From Fibrobacteria bacterium (GTDB taxonomy: Bacteria; Fibrobacterota; Fibrobacteria; UBA11236; JADFYW01): a stretch of DNA of 64,000 nt. This document shows, one piece after another, positions 42,749 through 51,348 of this stretch. Below the pieces are notes generated by a model. That model was not told the DNA's origin, did not search any database, and saw only the letters and a list, made by a program, of their open reading frames with translations. The position numbers and the translations under genes are program-made. The stretch spans positions 120,830 through 184,829 of the forward strand of contig JADFYW010000001.1 of assembly GCA_015232855.1 (NCBI GenBank). The letters are read 5' to 3'. Every line of letters begins with the position of its first letter. The first letter of the stretch is position 1.

Positions 42749-45277
42749 TTAATCGGCCCCTAACATCAGACCTTCAAGCGATAACGCCCAGATGTTTGTG
42801 GTGGATAACTGAGAAACCGCCTTTGAAATATCTTTAGTCATTTCCCTTACAGGCGACGTTTGCATACGTGCAAAATATTTACCAAACAATACATCTCGTG
42901 GTTCAAGCCGGACAACCCGAATTTCCTCCCCCCGCCCTACTTTCATTTTTTGTTTGGCAAGAGTAATGGCCATTTCCAGATTACCTATTTTGTCTACCAG
43001 ACCATTCTGTACAGCCTGTTCGCCGGTAAAAACCCGACCCTGAGACACCCTTTCGGTACTGTCCTGGCTCAATTTTCTACTCCGACTTACAATATTCGTA
43101 AAACGGCTATAGAAGGCATGTAAGTGCCCTTGTATGGCCTTCGCTTCTTTTTCAGTCCAATGCCGGTAATCAGAAACAGCATCAGCATGGGGCTCAGTAA
43201 CCACCACTGCTTTTTTTAAACCCAGTTTTTCATATAAGCCCTTCACCACAAATTTTCCACCGAATACACCAATAGATCCTAGTATGGTATTTTTCTGTGC
43301 AATTAATACATCACCACCACAAGCGATATAATAGCCACCAGAGGCGCAGACATTCCCCATCGATACAATAACCGGTTTACCTTCTTTGCGAACCAATTCT
43401 ATTTCTCTCAATATAATATCAGACGCTACAGCCGAGCCACCTGGAGAATTAATACGTAACACCACCGCACCAATATTATCATCCAGGCGTGCCTTCTGCA
43501 AAAGAGCAACCAAAGTCTCGCTACCCGTTGCGCGCATACTAAACAAGCCACCACGGTTACTGGATCCTTGCATTAAAGAGCCCTCTATCAGTATTAAGGC
43601 AACAGACCGGCCCTCATACCATCGACTATCAAGAAGTTCCTGGTATTGGGGATGTGTGGCCCTGGCATCTTTCCAGCCAGCATATTCCATAAGTTGGTCT
43701 TCAAATAAGGCGGTATCGATGAGTCCGCTGGTACGCGCATGACTGAGAGAAAGATCAGCGGTTGTAATAGAATTGGCAAGGGAATCAACGGCAATATTCC
43801 TTGATGCGGCAACATCATTTAAAAAGCGACTCCAGAGATTGCCCATTATACTACGCATATTATCTTTCCACTCAACGGATACTGAGTCACGGGTAAACAT
43901 TTCGGGGAATGATTTGTATTTTCCTTCTTTGAGAAACTGCGCTTCTACACCAATTTTATCAAGCAACCCCTTAGTGAGCAGAGTCTCTGTTGAAAACCCT
44001 CTTAGATTAAAGGCACAGGAGGGCTGCACAACAACCCTATTTGCAACGGAAGCGATATAATAATCTAAACGGGAAACTGACTCCATATAGGAAATAATGG
44101 TGATTCCTTTTTTCTGCAAGGCTAATAAACCATTACGTAAATCCTCAGCAATTGCCCATCCACAACGGAGGTGTCCTGTTTTTAAGATTAATATTTCTAT
44201 ACCCGACATTTGATTAATACTTTTTAAGAGAGCCATTATATTCTGATGCCCGGTCCTGTCTGAACGTTCAAACCAACCTGGTTCTTTATATCCCTCAATA
44301 ATGAATGTATTCAAATCAAGTAAAACCACACGCCCCGGCGTAACCGTTTTATTTGATTTGACTTTTTGATGGGACTGAAGAATAAATTCATCATTTTCTC
44401 GTCCGTCTCTCGTTTGCATCCGGTTATAAGCAATAAGACTATTGGGAGAAAGCTGAGTAAAAAGACCAAGAGAGAAATCACTTCCATCAGCGGGGTTAAT
44501 CCGCCCTTGTAAATGGATCCAGTTAAACAGGTGCAAATCAGAAGCAAGGTATTGTTCTACGTTATCAAAGGATTTGAAGTCTGGCTTTGAATACACTGCT
44601 TCATAGGCAACAGTCCATATATCACTATGTTCCAGAAACAACCCCAGTGGCCTCAGGCCCACACCCATTATATGAGTTTCATCGAGAACATACTTACTGT
44701 GCAACATCTCCTTTGTATAATAACCCAATTGCACAAAAGGCAGAGGTGAGTACTGCATGCCAAAATCCAGTGACCAACTAACATCACTGTTAAAATACTG
44801 ATATTTTACCAGAGCCCCCCCATGGAAATTTTTCGTATTGATGATAGGAAGATGGAGCGCATATTCATGATGGTCTGTGCCACTGGTATATCGATAACCA
44901 AGCCCAAAGTATGTCCAACTGTTGCTGATAAGAACGCTATTAAAATCAGCATTTTCTTTAAGGGATAGCCCAAGAGTACCAAATTGTCCCAAATCAGGAT
45001 AACTGCCACCGGGATTACCAAATACACCGGCACTTCGGGAAAGAGGAGAGGCAAAAGGCATGAGAAAGGGATTATCTAATGAAAACGAAAGTGTTGCCAG
45101 GCCGGTCCCTGCTATAAGCAGGATGACAGCAAAAAGGCCGGTATTTTTCTGATACCGCAAGGGCATAAGTTTCATTGAAGCGGATGCTGATGCACCGCTT
45201 AATTCAGCTTTATACCGCAAGGGCATAAGTTTCATTGAAGCGGATGCTGATGCACCGCTTAATTCAGCTTTAGGCAT
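42749..45277 (-). CDS. SppA-type signal peptide peptidase fused to a barrel-like domain
   Basis: An 842-residue protein. After a signal/anchor segment at about residues 47-65, residues 70-290 look like beta strands of an outer-membrane or periplasmic barrel (FGTLGLSLKENADFN, YFGLGYRYTSG). The C-terminal 540 residues contain two S49 domains: the catalytic Lys in KEGKYKSFPEMF (near residue 457) and the catalytic Ser in NVCASGGYY (near residue 642), as in E. coli SppA (67-kDa type). The first 40 residues contain two copies of the 20-residue unit KAELSGASASASMKLMPLRY, due to the 60-bp tandem duplication. The start overlaps the YeeZ-like stop by eight bases. The peptidase should degrade cleaved signal peptides; the role of the barrel part is unknown. 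Confidence 0.82.
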   Translation of the reverse strand: MPKAELSGASASASMKLMPLRYKAELSGASASASMKLMPLRYQKNTGLFAVILLIAGTGLATLSFSLDNPFLMPFASPLSRSAGVFGNPGGSYPDLGQFGTLGLSLKENADFNSVLISNSWTYFGLGYRYTSGTDHHEYALHLPIINTKNFHGGALVKYQYFNSDVSWSLDFGMQYSPLPFVQLGYYTKEMLHSKYVLDETHIMGVGLRPLGLFLEHSDIWTVAYEAVYSKPDFKSFDNVEQYLASDLHLFNWIHLQGRINPADGSDFSLGLFTQLSPNSLIAYNRMQTRDGRENDEFILQSHQKVKSNKTVTPGRVVLLDLNTFIIEGYKEPGWFERSDRTGHQNIMALLKSINQMSGIEILILKTGHLRCGWAIAEDLRNGLLALQKKGITIISYMESVSRLDYYIASVANRVVVQPSCAFNLRGFSTETLLTKGLLDKIGVEAQFLKEGKYKSFPEMFTRDSVSVEWKDNMRSIMGNLWSRFLNDVAASRNIAVDSLANSITTADLSLSHARTSGLIDTALFEDQLMEYAGWKDARATHPQYQELLDSRWYEGRSVALILIEGSLMQGSSNRGGLFSMRATGSETLVALLQKARLDDNIGAVVLRINSPGGSAVASDIILREIELVRKEGKPVIVSMGNVCASGGYYIACGGDVLIAQKNTILGSIGVFGGKFVVKGLYEKLGLKKAVVVTEPHADAVSDYRHWTEKEAKAIQGHLHAFYSRFTNIVSRSRKLSQDSTERVSQGRVFTGEQAVQNGLVDKIGNLEMAITLAKQKMKVGRGEEIRVVRLEPRDVLFGKYFARMQTSPVREMTKDISKAVSQLSTTNIWALSLEGLMLGAD
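45152..45271. repeat. Perfect 60-bp tandem duplication at the 5' end of the SppA-type gene
   Basis: Positions 45152-45211 and 45212-45271 are identical; the match runs one base further. The unit is in frame (20 codons). Each copy contains the hairpin arms AAGCGG and CCGCTT with an inner TGC/GCA pair (45178-45200 and 45238-45260). The exact identity points to a very recent event or to an assembly artefact. Confidence 0.95.
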
Positions 45278-46154
45278 TTTTCAATCCTGTGTAAAAAGAG
45301 TGTTCAAAAGTAAAACCCCGTTTGGTGATTTTCTTATTATCAATTTTATTTCCAACCAGAAAGTGATGGCGAGAATTTGACCGCACAAAAGAAACCGCCG
45401 GCAGTTTATGTTCCCGGGTAACCATCCCATAATATTCTTCTAAACTGAAAGGATGCCTATCAGTGATAAAAAAGAAATCTGACGGGACATTTTTATGGGA
45501 AGTAAAAATAACTGCCTTCACAACATCATCAATATGTACGAGATTCACCCACTGGCAGGGATTTTGGGTGGTTACCCGGAGCCCTTGAACCAGTTTCCTC
45601 GCAGGATTTTTTTGGGGACCATAGAGGTGGCCACACAGTAAAAAAACCGATGTAAAACAAAAACTTGCCTGCTCATTTTTCCAAAAATCAAATTGCAGAA
45701 AAGCAGGATCTGGCTGAGGATGCTGCAATTTACTAAAGGCCTGTTCATCAATAAATTTCTCAGGTGCATTAACACCAGAGGCCGGTCTGCGTAAAAGGAG
45801 CCAGGGGTCAGGGACGGCTTCAGCCGAACCAACAATTACTAATTTCCCCTTAAATTTTGTCTTTTGCAATTGATGAATAATGTTTTTTGTTCCATTTACA
45901 AAAAGACGTCTGGAAGCTGTTTTTACTTTAACATCAACCGTCACCGCAGCACATAAAATTACCAACTCATATTGATTCATAGCAAATGAAAAATCACTAT
46001 TACTGATATTCCGTGCAAAAAGACCACACCCCAGATTCTCAAAGAAGGATTTCTTTTGTAAACTCCGGGTTATAACATCTACCGGAAACTCAGGCCTGAA
46101 ATACATTGCTAAGGATTTCCCTAAATCCCCACCACCTATGATTAGCACTCTCAT
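45270..46154 (-). CDS. YeeZ-like NAD(P)-binding epimerase/dehydratase family protein
   Basis: A 294-residue Rossmann-fold protein of the atypical extended SDR (YeeZ-like) type. The N terminus MRVLIIGGGDLGKSLA has the GGGxxG nucleotide-binding motif; LVILCAAVTVD and KLVIVGSAEAVPDP match the central strands, and VNLVHIDDVVKAV is the usual C-terminal site. The YxxxK catalytic pair of normal SDR enzymes is not obvious. Substrate unknown. Its end overlaps the SppA-type start and it lies 20 bases downstream of queD. Confidence 0.82.
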   Translation of the reverse strand: MRVLIIGGGDLGKSLAMYFRPEFPVDVITRSLQKKSFFENLGCGLFARNISNSDFSFAMNQYELVILCAAVTVDVKVKTASRRLFVNGTKNIIHQLQKTKFKGKLVIVGSAEAVPDPWLLLRRPASGVNAPEKFIDEQAFSKLQHPQPDPAFLQFDFWKNEQASFCFTSVFLLCGHLYGPQKNPARKLVQGLRVTTQNPCQWVNLVHIDDVVKAVIFTSHKNVPSDFFFITDRHPFSLEEYYGMVTREHKLPAVSFVRSNSRHHFLVGNKIDNKKITKRGFTFEHSFYTGLKNA

Positions 46155-46174
46155 GTAACTCCAGTATTACGGAT

Positions 46175-46540
46175 TCATGACCCGTAGTATATGCAGCTGG
46201 TCGTACAGGTCTCAGACAGTGTTACTGAAATAAGCAAAGGTAAATCCGGTTTTAATCTATCCCACACCCATCTACAAATATTTTCTGAAGTTGGATTTTC
46301 AAGGCCAGGAACATCTTTATTTAAAAACCGGTGATCCAGAGTTTCTTTTACAGGAATTATCAGTTTTTTAATCTCACCAAAATCCAAAACCCAGCCATAT
46401 TCTGCGTTTACTTCACCAGAAATCTCAAGTGTGCAACGAAAAGTATGACCATGAATCCTGCCACATTTATGGTTTTTGATCACATTTGGTAAAAAATGTG
46501 CAGAATCAAACGTAAAACTCTTGGTAATATTGGCTTTCAT
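46175..46540 (-). CDS. queD: 6-carboxy-tetrahydropterin synthase QueD
   Basis: QueD converts dihydroneopterin triphosphate to 6-carboxytetrahydropterin in the 7-deazaguanine (queuosine) pathway. In 121 residues the motifs are FDSAHFLP and CGRIHGHTF (zinc-binding His residues plus catalytic Cys), LDHRFLN and PTSENICRWVW, all typical of QueD. The homologous PTPS-III enzyme would differ in the Cys motif. It heads a short minus-strand series queD, YeeZ-like, SppA-like. queF, another pathway gene, is at 14365-14781. Confidence 0.94.
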   Translation of the reverse strand: MKANITKSFTFDSAHFLPNVIKNHKCGRIHGHTFRCTLEISGEVNAEYGWVLDFGEIKKLIIPVKETLDHRFLNKDVPGLENPTSENICRWVWDRLKPDLPLLISVTLSETCTTSCIYYGS

Positions 46541-46599
46541 ATTGGGTAAATTTAGAAAAAATCAGTTATAATTGTACTTTCTATCAAAAATTCAGTTAT

Positions 46600-46614
46600 G
46601 TTTCAATTTGAAAC
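46600..46614. promoter_or_regulatory. 15-base palindrome in the queD / M20-like divergent region
   Basis: GTTTCAA and TTGAAAC form perfect arms with one central T. It lies 60 bases upstream of queD and about 95-110 bases upstream of the M20-like gene. It could be an operator for either, but is short and A/T-rich. Confidence 0.35.
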
Positions 46615-46713
46615 CCTAAAATCAAAGATAAGTTCAGAATTTTTGGGTGGTTTATCTGATGACACTATAAACTTATTTACTAATATATATGGAAATTATT
46701 AACACAGGTGTAT

Positions 46714-47874
46714 ATGCAGAAACCAATAGACATAAATAAAGAATGGCAAGAAAAAATAACCTCTCTACGGGATATGGTACTAGGGAACCTGGTTATGGTT
46801 TCTCAAATTACGGCCAGTACCTTTAAAGAGAGAAACCGCTCTGAGTTTGTACTTCAGCGATTTAAAGAAGTTGGCCTTTCAAAGGCTTATATTGATGAAT
46901 CTGACAATGTCATTGGAGTCCTCAAAGGTCGAAATTCTTCAAGACGAGTTGTATTATCCGCAAATCTGGATACCCGATTTGAGGATGATGTAGATCATAA
47001 TGTGACAATGGATTTTAACCAGGCAAAGGGAGCAGGTATTGCCAATAACTCACTGGGGGTAGCAGCACTTATTTCTCTACCTGATATCATAAAACGTCTG
47101 GATATTCAGTTTGATATGGACATTGTCTTTGCTGCAACTACCAGAGCACATGGCCGTGGTGATCTGGACGGCATGCGGCATTTTATTAATACCTATCCAT
47201 TTAAAATCGATTTTGTTTTAAACATTATGGCTACCAATATTGGAAGAGTTGATCATTTTTGCCAGAGTGCCGTAAGAGGGGATGTAACTTGTGTGGTGGA
47301 GGCTCCTGAAGAATTCACCTCAACGGGGTTTGAACAAAATAATGCAATTATCGTTTTAAATGAACTCATAAACAGCCTGCTCTGTATCCCCATGTCAAAC
47401 CGTCCCAAGATAAGCCTGAATATCGGAAAGACCAGGGGTGGCGAGTCCTATTCCACGCCATGTCCAGAAGCCACTTTAAATCTGTATGTACGAAGTGAAG
47501 ATGACAATATGACTGAGAAGGTCATTGAATCAATCAAAGACTGCTGCATTGATATCGGCAGCAAAAACGGCGTTCGGCTAGATGTTTCATTTTTCGGAAG
47601 ATACCGGGCAGCGGGTCTTCGATTTAGCCATCCCTTAGTAAAAACCGCAATTAAAATAGTACGAACCCTGGGATTCCGTCCCATGGTAGCTCCATCCAAT
47701 ACACAAATTGCAATTCCTTTAAGTAAAGAAATTCCCTCAATAACCATGGGTGTTACCACCGGGAAGCAGAGTTCCCTACCAAACGACTATGTTTTACTAG
47801 AAGATATTCCGGATGGCATCCTCCAATTAATTACCCTCATAAACGAAATAGATAAAGGACACTGTGATGAATAA
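46714..47874 (+). CDS. M20-peptidase-like protein with lost metal ligands (pseudoenzyme)
   Basis: About 386 residues with the M20 peptidase order of segments. All usual metal-ligand motifs are changed: the HxDT motif reads NLDT, the bridging Asp motif reads GAGIANNSLG, the EE catalytic motif is replaced by TTRAHGRGD, and the C-terminal His region reads SSLPNDYV. The fold looks intact and the frame is open, so it is probably a protein with a new role rather than a decayed gene. The ATG at 46714 follows AGG; a GTG two codons upstream (46708) is possible. It overlaps the gpgS gene by eight bases, so a part in the same pathway is inferred. Confidence 0.72.
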   Translation: MQKPIDINKEWQEKITSLRDMVLGNLVMVSQITASTFKERNRSEFVLQRFKEVGLSKAYIDESDNVIGVLKGRNSSRRVVLSANLDTRFEDDVDHNVTMDFNQAKGAGIANNSLGVAALISLPDIIKRLDIQFDMDIVFAATTRAHGRGDLDGMRHFINTYPFKIDFVLNIMATNIGRVDHFCQSAVRGDVTCVVEAPEEFTSTGFEQNNAIIVLNELINSLLCIPMSNRPKISLNIGKTRGGESYSTPCPEATLNLYVRSEDDNMTEKVIESIKDCCIDIGSKNGVRLDVSFFGRYRAAGLRFSHPLVKTAIKIVRTLGFRPMVAPSNTQIAIPLSKEIPSITMGVTTGKQSSLPNDYVLLEDIPDGILQLITLINEIDKGHCDE

Positions 47875-48850
47875 CCTAAACAAATGGTTAAATAAACGGA
47901 CTTTTCATCATGCTCAGTTCAATGATATGAACGGCTTGTTGGTCCAGAAACAGGGTCTTGGCTTAAAAATCAGCCTCTGTCTTCCCACCCTCAATGAAGC
48001 GGGCACCATCGGAAAAGAAATTATTCTCTTAAAATCCGAGCTCATGGAACGCTACCCTATTCTGGATGAAATTGCAGTGATAGATTCTGGTTCCACAGAC
48101 AACACGGTTGAAATTGCCAAAAAATTTGGTGCTAAAGTTTTTCTTGCTTCAGAACACTTAAAAGAAGAAGGCGAAAAACGGGGTAAAGGCGAAAACCTGT
48201 GGAAGGCACTCTATCTTTTAGAAGGTGATATCATTGTATACATTGATGCTGATATTGCAAATATCCACCCAAAATTTGTATGTGGCCTCATTGGTCCTAT
48301 GTTATACAATCCCCATATCAAGTTTGTAAAGGGCTTTTATGACAGACCTTTGACTCTTTCTCAGGGAGTGAGAACCTCCGGTGGCGGACGGGTCACCGAA
48401 ATTTTGATTCGGCCTTTGTTCTCACAGTTTTTCCCGGAATTAACAGGGATTATTCAACCACTTTCCGGAGAATATGCAGGATACCGTTCCATACTCGAGA
48501 AGCTCCATTTTCCTGTAGGTTATGGAGTAGAAACAGGGATGCTCATTGATATTTTCCAAAAATGGGGTCTTGATGTTATTGCCCAGACAGACCTGGATTC
48601 CCGCGTACATAGTAATAAACAAACCCGGGAGCTTGGGAAGATGTCTTTTGGCATATTGCAGACATTCTGGAATCGACTGGCCAGATATAAAAATCTTGAT
48701 TCCATCGAAATAGAAAACTACCGGATGATGCAGGTAGGTATGAAAAACGATACTCCTTTTGTAGAAGATACAGAAATTAAGGAAAAGGAGAGACGGCCCA
48801 TGATAGAAGTTCCAGCCTATTTGGAGAAGTTTCCTCCTCAACCGGAATGA
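47867..48850 (+). CDS. gpgS: Glucosyl-3-phosphoglycerate synthase (GT81, GpgS-like)
   Basis: GpgS transfers glucose from a nucleotide sugar to 3-phosphoglycerate, the first step of glucosylglycerate synthesis. The 327-residue protein shows GT-A features: LCLPTLNEAGTIGKEI, then AVIDSGSTDNT, the DxD metal motif in VYIDADIAN (near residue 126), PLSGEYAGYRS, and GYGVETGMLID, which match GpgS. AAAGGA lies seven bases before the chosen ATG at 47867 (a GTG at 47864 is possible). It overlaps the M20-like gene and the next glycosyltransferase, so the cluster is tightly coupled. The related mannosyl enzyme MpgS (GT55) is less like it. Confidence 0.85.
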   Translation: MNNLNKWLNKRTFHHAQFNDMNGLLVQKQGLGLKISLCLPTLNEAGTIGKEIILLKSELMERYPILDEIAVIDSGSTDNTVEIAKKFGAKVFLASEHLKEEGEKRGKGENLWKALYLLEGDIIVYIDADIANIHPKFVCGLIGPMLYNPHIKFVKGFYDRPLTLSQGVRTSGGGRVTEILIRPLFSQFFPELTGIIQPLSGEYAGYRSILEKLHFPVGYGVETGMLIDIFQKWGLDVIAQTDLDSRVHSNKQTRELGKMSFGILQTFWNRLARYKNLDSIEIENYRMMQVGMKNDTPFVEDTEIKEKERRPMIEVPAYLEKFPPQPE

Positions 48851-50358
48851 AAGTCTTCATTGTTCACAGCCATTTGCAAACCGGGGGTGTGACTCGTGTA
48901 ATACAGTCACAAATACAAGCTCTTTCCCGGTATTTTCCCGCATATCAACCCCATCTCCTTGTTGGTGCTAAACCCAATATTTTTCCCGATGGTATTGAAA
49001 CAAAAAACATCACCATCTACCCGGACCTCAATTACCTGGCGCCGGACCTAACACCATCTAACCTCAAACAGATAAAAGAGAAGCTGTACCGTTTTTTGCA
49101 CAAAAAAATATCTCTTCAGGATATTATTCATGTTCACAACATCAATCTCGGAAAAAATCCGATAGCCGCCCTGGCGGTGTATGAAATGGCCTTGGAAGGC
49201 TATCAGATTATTAACCATTGTCATGATTTTGCAGAAGACGGACGTTATGTAAGTTATAAATTCCTAAAACACATTATTGAGGAGGTCTTTCGGCGTCCAC
49301 TTCCTGAAGTACTGTATCCCTCTCTTCCAAAGTATTTTTATGCCGTTCTCAATTCTCGTGATTATGGCATACTAAAATTCTCAGGCATCCCTGTCTCAAA
49401 TATCAAATTATTATTTAACCCTGTCGTACCTGGGAATAACACAAAGCATCAACCTTATATTGAGAATGAAATTAAAGTAAACCTGGGGATTACCAACAGC
49501 CTTCCTTTATTTGTGTATCCAGTAAGAGGCATCAGGCGGAAAAATATTGGTGAGTTCCTGTTACTCGCCGCCTTATTCCAGGATTCAGCCAACTGGTTGT
49601 TGACACAACCCCCCCAAAACCCTTCTGAATTACAAAATTACCGATTTTGGGAAAAGATTACTCGTCTGTATTCACTTCCGGTAATAATGGCTGCCGGACA
49701 AAAAGTTGAGTACGTCAAACTTGTACAAGGCGCTCAGAAGCTGATTACGACCAGTATTATTGAGGGCTTTGGAATGAGTTTTTTAGAGCCTTGGCTGTAT
49801 AACAAAGAAGTAGCAGGAAGAGACATACCCGAAATCACATCTGATTTTAAAGCCATGGGCATAAGGTATAATCGATTATACAACAGCATACGAATACCTG
49901 TTCGATGGGTCCCCGAATACCAGTCTTTACCGCTAGAATATCTGGAATATATCCAATCCGCTTATAAGCCATTGGGAATCAAAATACCAGACGACAGTAA
50001 ATCAAAAATTAAAAAAAGATTATTCCAGTCCGGAACTATTGATTTCGCTGTACTTGACAATAAAAGACAGGCGCATATCATAAAAAAAGTCACAACCAGT
50101 CACAAAAATAGACAGAGCCTCATCAAAAGCAATAATCTACAGAATTTTGCATGCCTGGAAGCATCAAACTTTATTAAAACAAACAAACGCCTGGTTCAAA
50201 AAAAACTTCACCTCCGCCAATACGGGGCCAAATTAAACGGACTCTATAGGCAACTCAAAAAGGATATAAATCATAGTACCATTATACCCTTAAAAACTCG
50301 TAACCGGGTGGCATCATCATTTTTGGGTATAGATAACTTTTTTTTATTACGAAAATAA
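48847..50358 (+). CDS. GT4-like glycosyltransferase in the gpgS cluster
   Basis: A 503-residue GT-B enzyme. It opens MKVFIVHSHLQTGGVTRVI, a GT4-type start, with IIHVHNINLGKN and NHCHDFAEDGRY in the N-terminal domain. The C-terminal nucleotide-sugar site is TSIIEGFGMSFLEPW, with the EX7E spacing intact. A basic extension of about 110 residues with many Lys and Gln follows. The ATG overlaps the gpgS stop by four bases. In the known Petrotoga route a GT4-type enzyme (MggA) adds mannose to glucosyl-3-phosphoglycerate; this is a candidate for a similar step, but the sugar donor is not determinable. Confidence 0.78.
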   Translation: MKVFIVHSHLQTGGVTRVIQSQIQALSRYFPAYQPHLLVGAKPNIFPDGIETKNITIYPDLNYLAPDLTPSNLKQIKEKLYRFLHKKISLQDIIHVHNINLGKNPIAALAVYEMALEGYQIINHCHDFAEDGRYVSYKFLKHIIEEVFRRPLPEVLYPSLPKYFYAVLNSRDYGILKFSGIPVSNIKLLFNPVVPGNNTKHQPYIENEIKVNLGITNSLPLFVYPVRGIRRKNIGEFLLLAALFQDSANWLLTQPPQNPSELQNYRFWEKITRLYSLPVIMAAGQKVEYVKLVQGAQKLITTSIIEGFGMSFLEPWLYNKEVAGRDIPEITSDFKAMGIRYNRLYNSIRIPVRWVPEYQSLPLEYLEYIQSAYKPLGIKIPDDSKSKIKKRLFQSGTIDFAVLDNKRQAHIIKKVTTSHKNRQSLIKSNNLQNFACLEASNFIKTNKRLVQKKLHLRQYGAKLNGLYRQLKKDINHSTIIPLKTRNRVASSFLGIDNFFLLRK

Positions 50359-50403
50359 ACTGTTTTATGTTTATTATAACTGATACTCTATTTTAGAACA
50401 AAG

Positions 50404-51327
50404 ATGAACGAAATAATCATGGAAAAATATTTTAACCAACTACTCCCTTTAAAACCCATTCCTACTGACGAGAAATGTATTTGCCGGCTGGATAATGGAG
50501 AGCTTACTAAGCTTAAGGCGATTCTCTTTGATGTCTACGGGACAATTCTTATTTCAAGCTCCGGTGATGTGGGAGGATTGCACAATGTAGAGGACAATAT
50601 TATCAAAGCCCTTCTTGAGGCAGGTATCCATTTCAAGAGTAAAGAACCGAATACTGGCCTGGGAAAAGAAATCTTCGAAGCGTATTGTAATATTATTGCA
50701 CAAATGCATCAGGAGGCCAAAGAAAATAATGTTCTTTGCCCAGAAGTGGTAATTGAAGAAGTGTGGACTACTTTACTCCAGCTATTACAGCAAAACAACA
50801 CAATATCTTCTGCTAGTGATATAAACATAAAAGAGCTTGCTGTTATTTTTGAATTTTTATGTAATCCGACATTTCCCATGCCAGGCTTTAAAGATACGTT
50901 AAACAAACTTACCACCCATAAATTTACCCTGGGTATTATTTCAAATGCGCAATTTTTCACTCCTATGCTTCTCCACTTCTTTCTGGGAAGCCGTCCTTTT
51001 TTGCAGGAAGAAAACCTGCCGTTTTTTGACAACCGTTTGCTAAAATATAGTTACCTGGAACGCAAGGCCAAACCAGACATAGGGATTTTCGCTGAGGTGC
51101 GGGACAGCCTGTCTAACTATCATATTCTTCCCGAAGAAGTACTCTTCGTTGGTAATGATATGCTAAAAGACATTTATCCTGCACATCAAGTAAATTTTAA
51201 GACAGCTCTATTTGCCGGAGACAAGCGCTCTTTGCGCCTTAGAAGAAGCGAACCACGGGTGATGGGACTCACCCCAGACATCACCATCACTAGTTTATCT
51301 CAAATCACCGATATCCTTAAAATTTAA
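50404..51327 (+). CDS. HAD-family hydrolase, candidate sugar-phosphoglycerate phosphatase
   Basis: The 307-residue protein has all four HAD motifs: LFDVYGTIL (nucleophile Asp near residue 43), IISNA, the Lys in RKAKPD, and the acidic GNDMLKD. A helical cap of about 110 residues lies between motifs I and II. Placed between two glycosyltransferases and after gpgS, it may remove the phosphate of glucosyl- or mannosylglucosyl-3-phosphoglycerate, as HAD-type GpgP and MggB do elsewhere; this is inferred from context. An ATG five codons in is an alternative start. The gap to the upstream gene is 45 bases. Confidence 0.75.
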   Translation: MNEIIMEKYFNQLLPLKPIPTDEKCICRLDNGELTKLKAILFDVYGTILISSSGDVGGLHNVEDNIIKALLEAGIHFKSKEPNTGLGKEIFEAYCNIIAQMHQEAKENNVLCPEVVIEEVWTTLLQLLQQNNTISSASDINIKELAVIFEFLCNPTFPMPGFKDTLNKLTTHKFTLGIISNAQFFTPMLLHFFLGSRPFLQEENLPFFDNRLLKYSYLERKAKPDIGIFAEVRDSLSNYHILPEEVLFVGNDMLKDIYPAHQVNFKTALFAGDKRSLRLRRSEPRVMGLTPDITITSLSQITDILKI

Positions 51328-51348
51328 TTCTTCCGGAGTAAACAGCAT

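Noticed and set aside
46541-46707. preQ1 riboswitch ahead of queD
   Set aside because: No sequence resembling the preQ1-I or preQ1-II consensus was found in the leader; also none ahead of queF.
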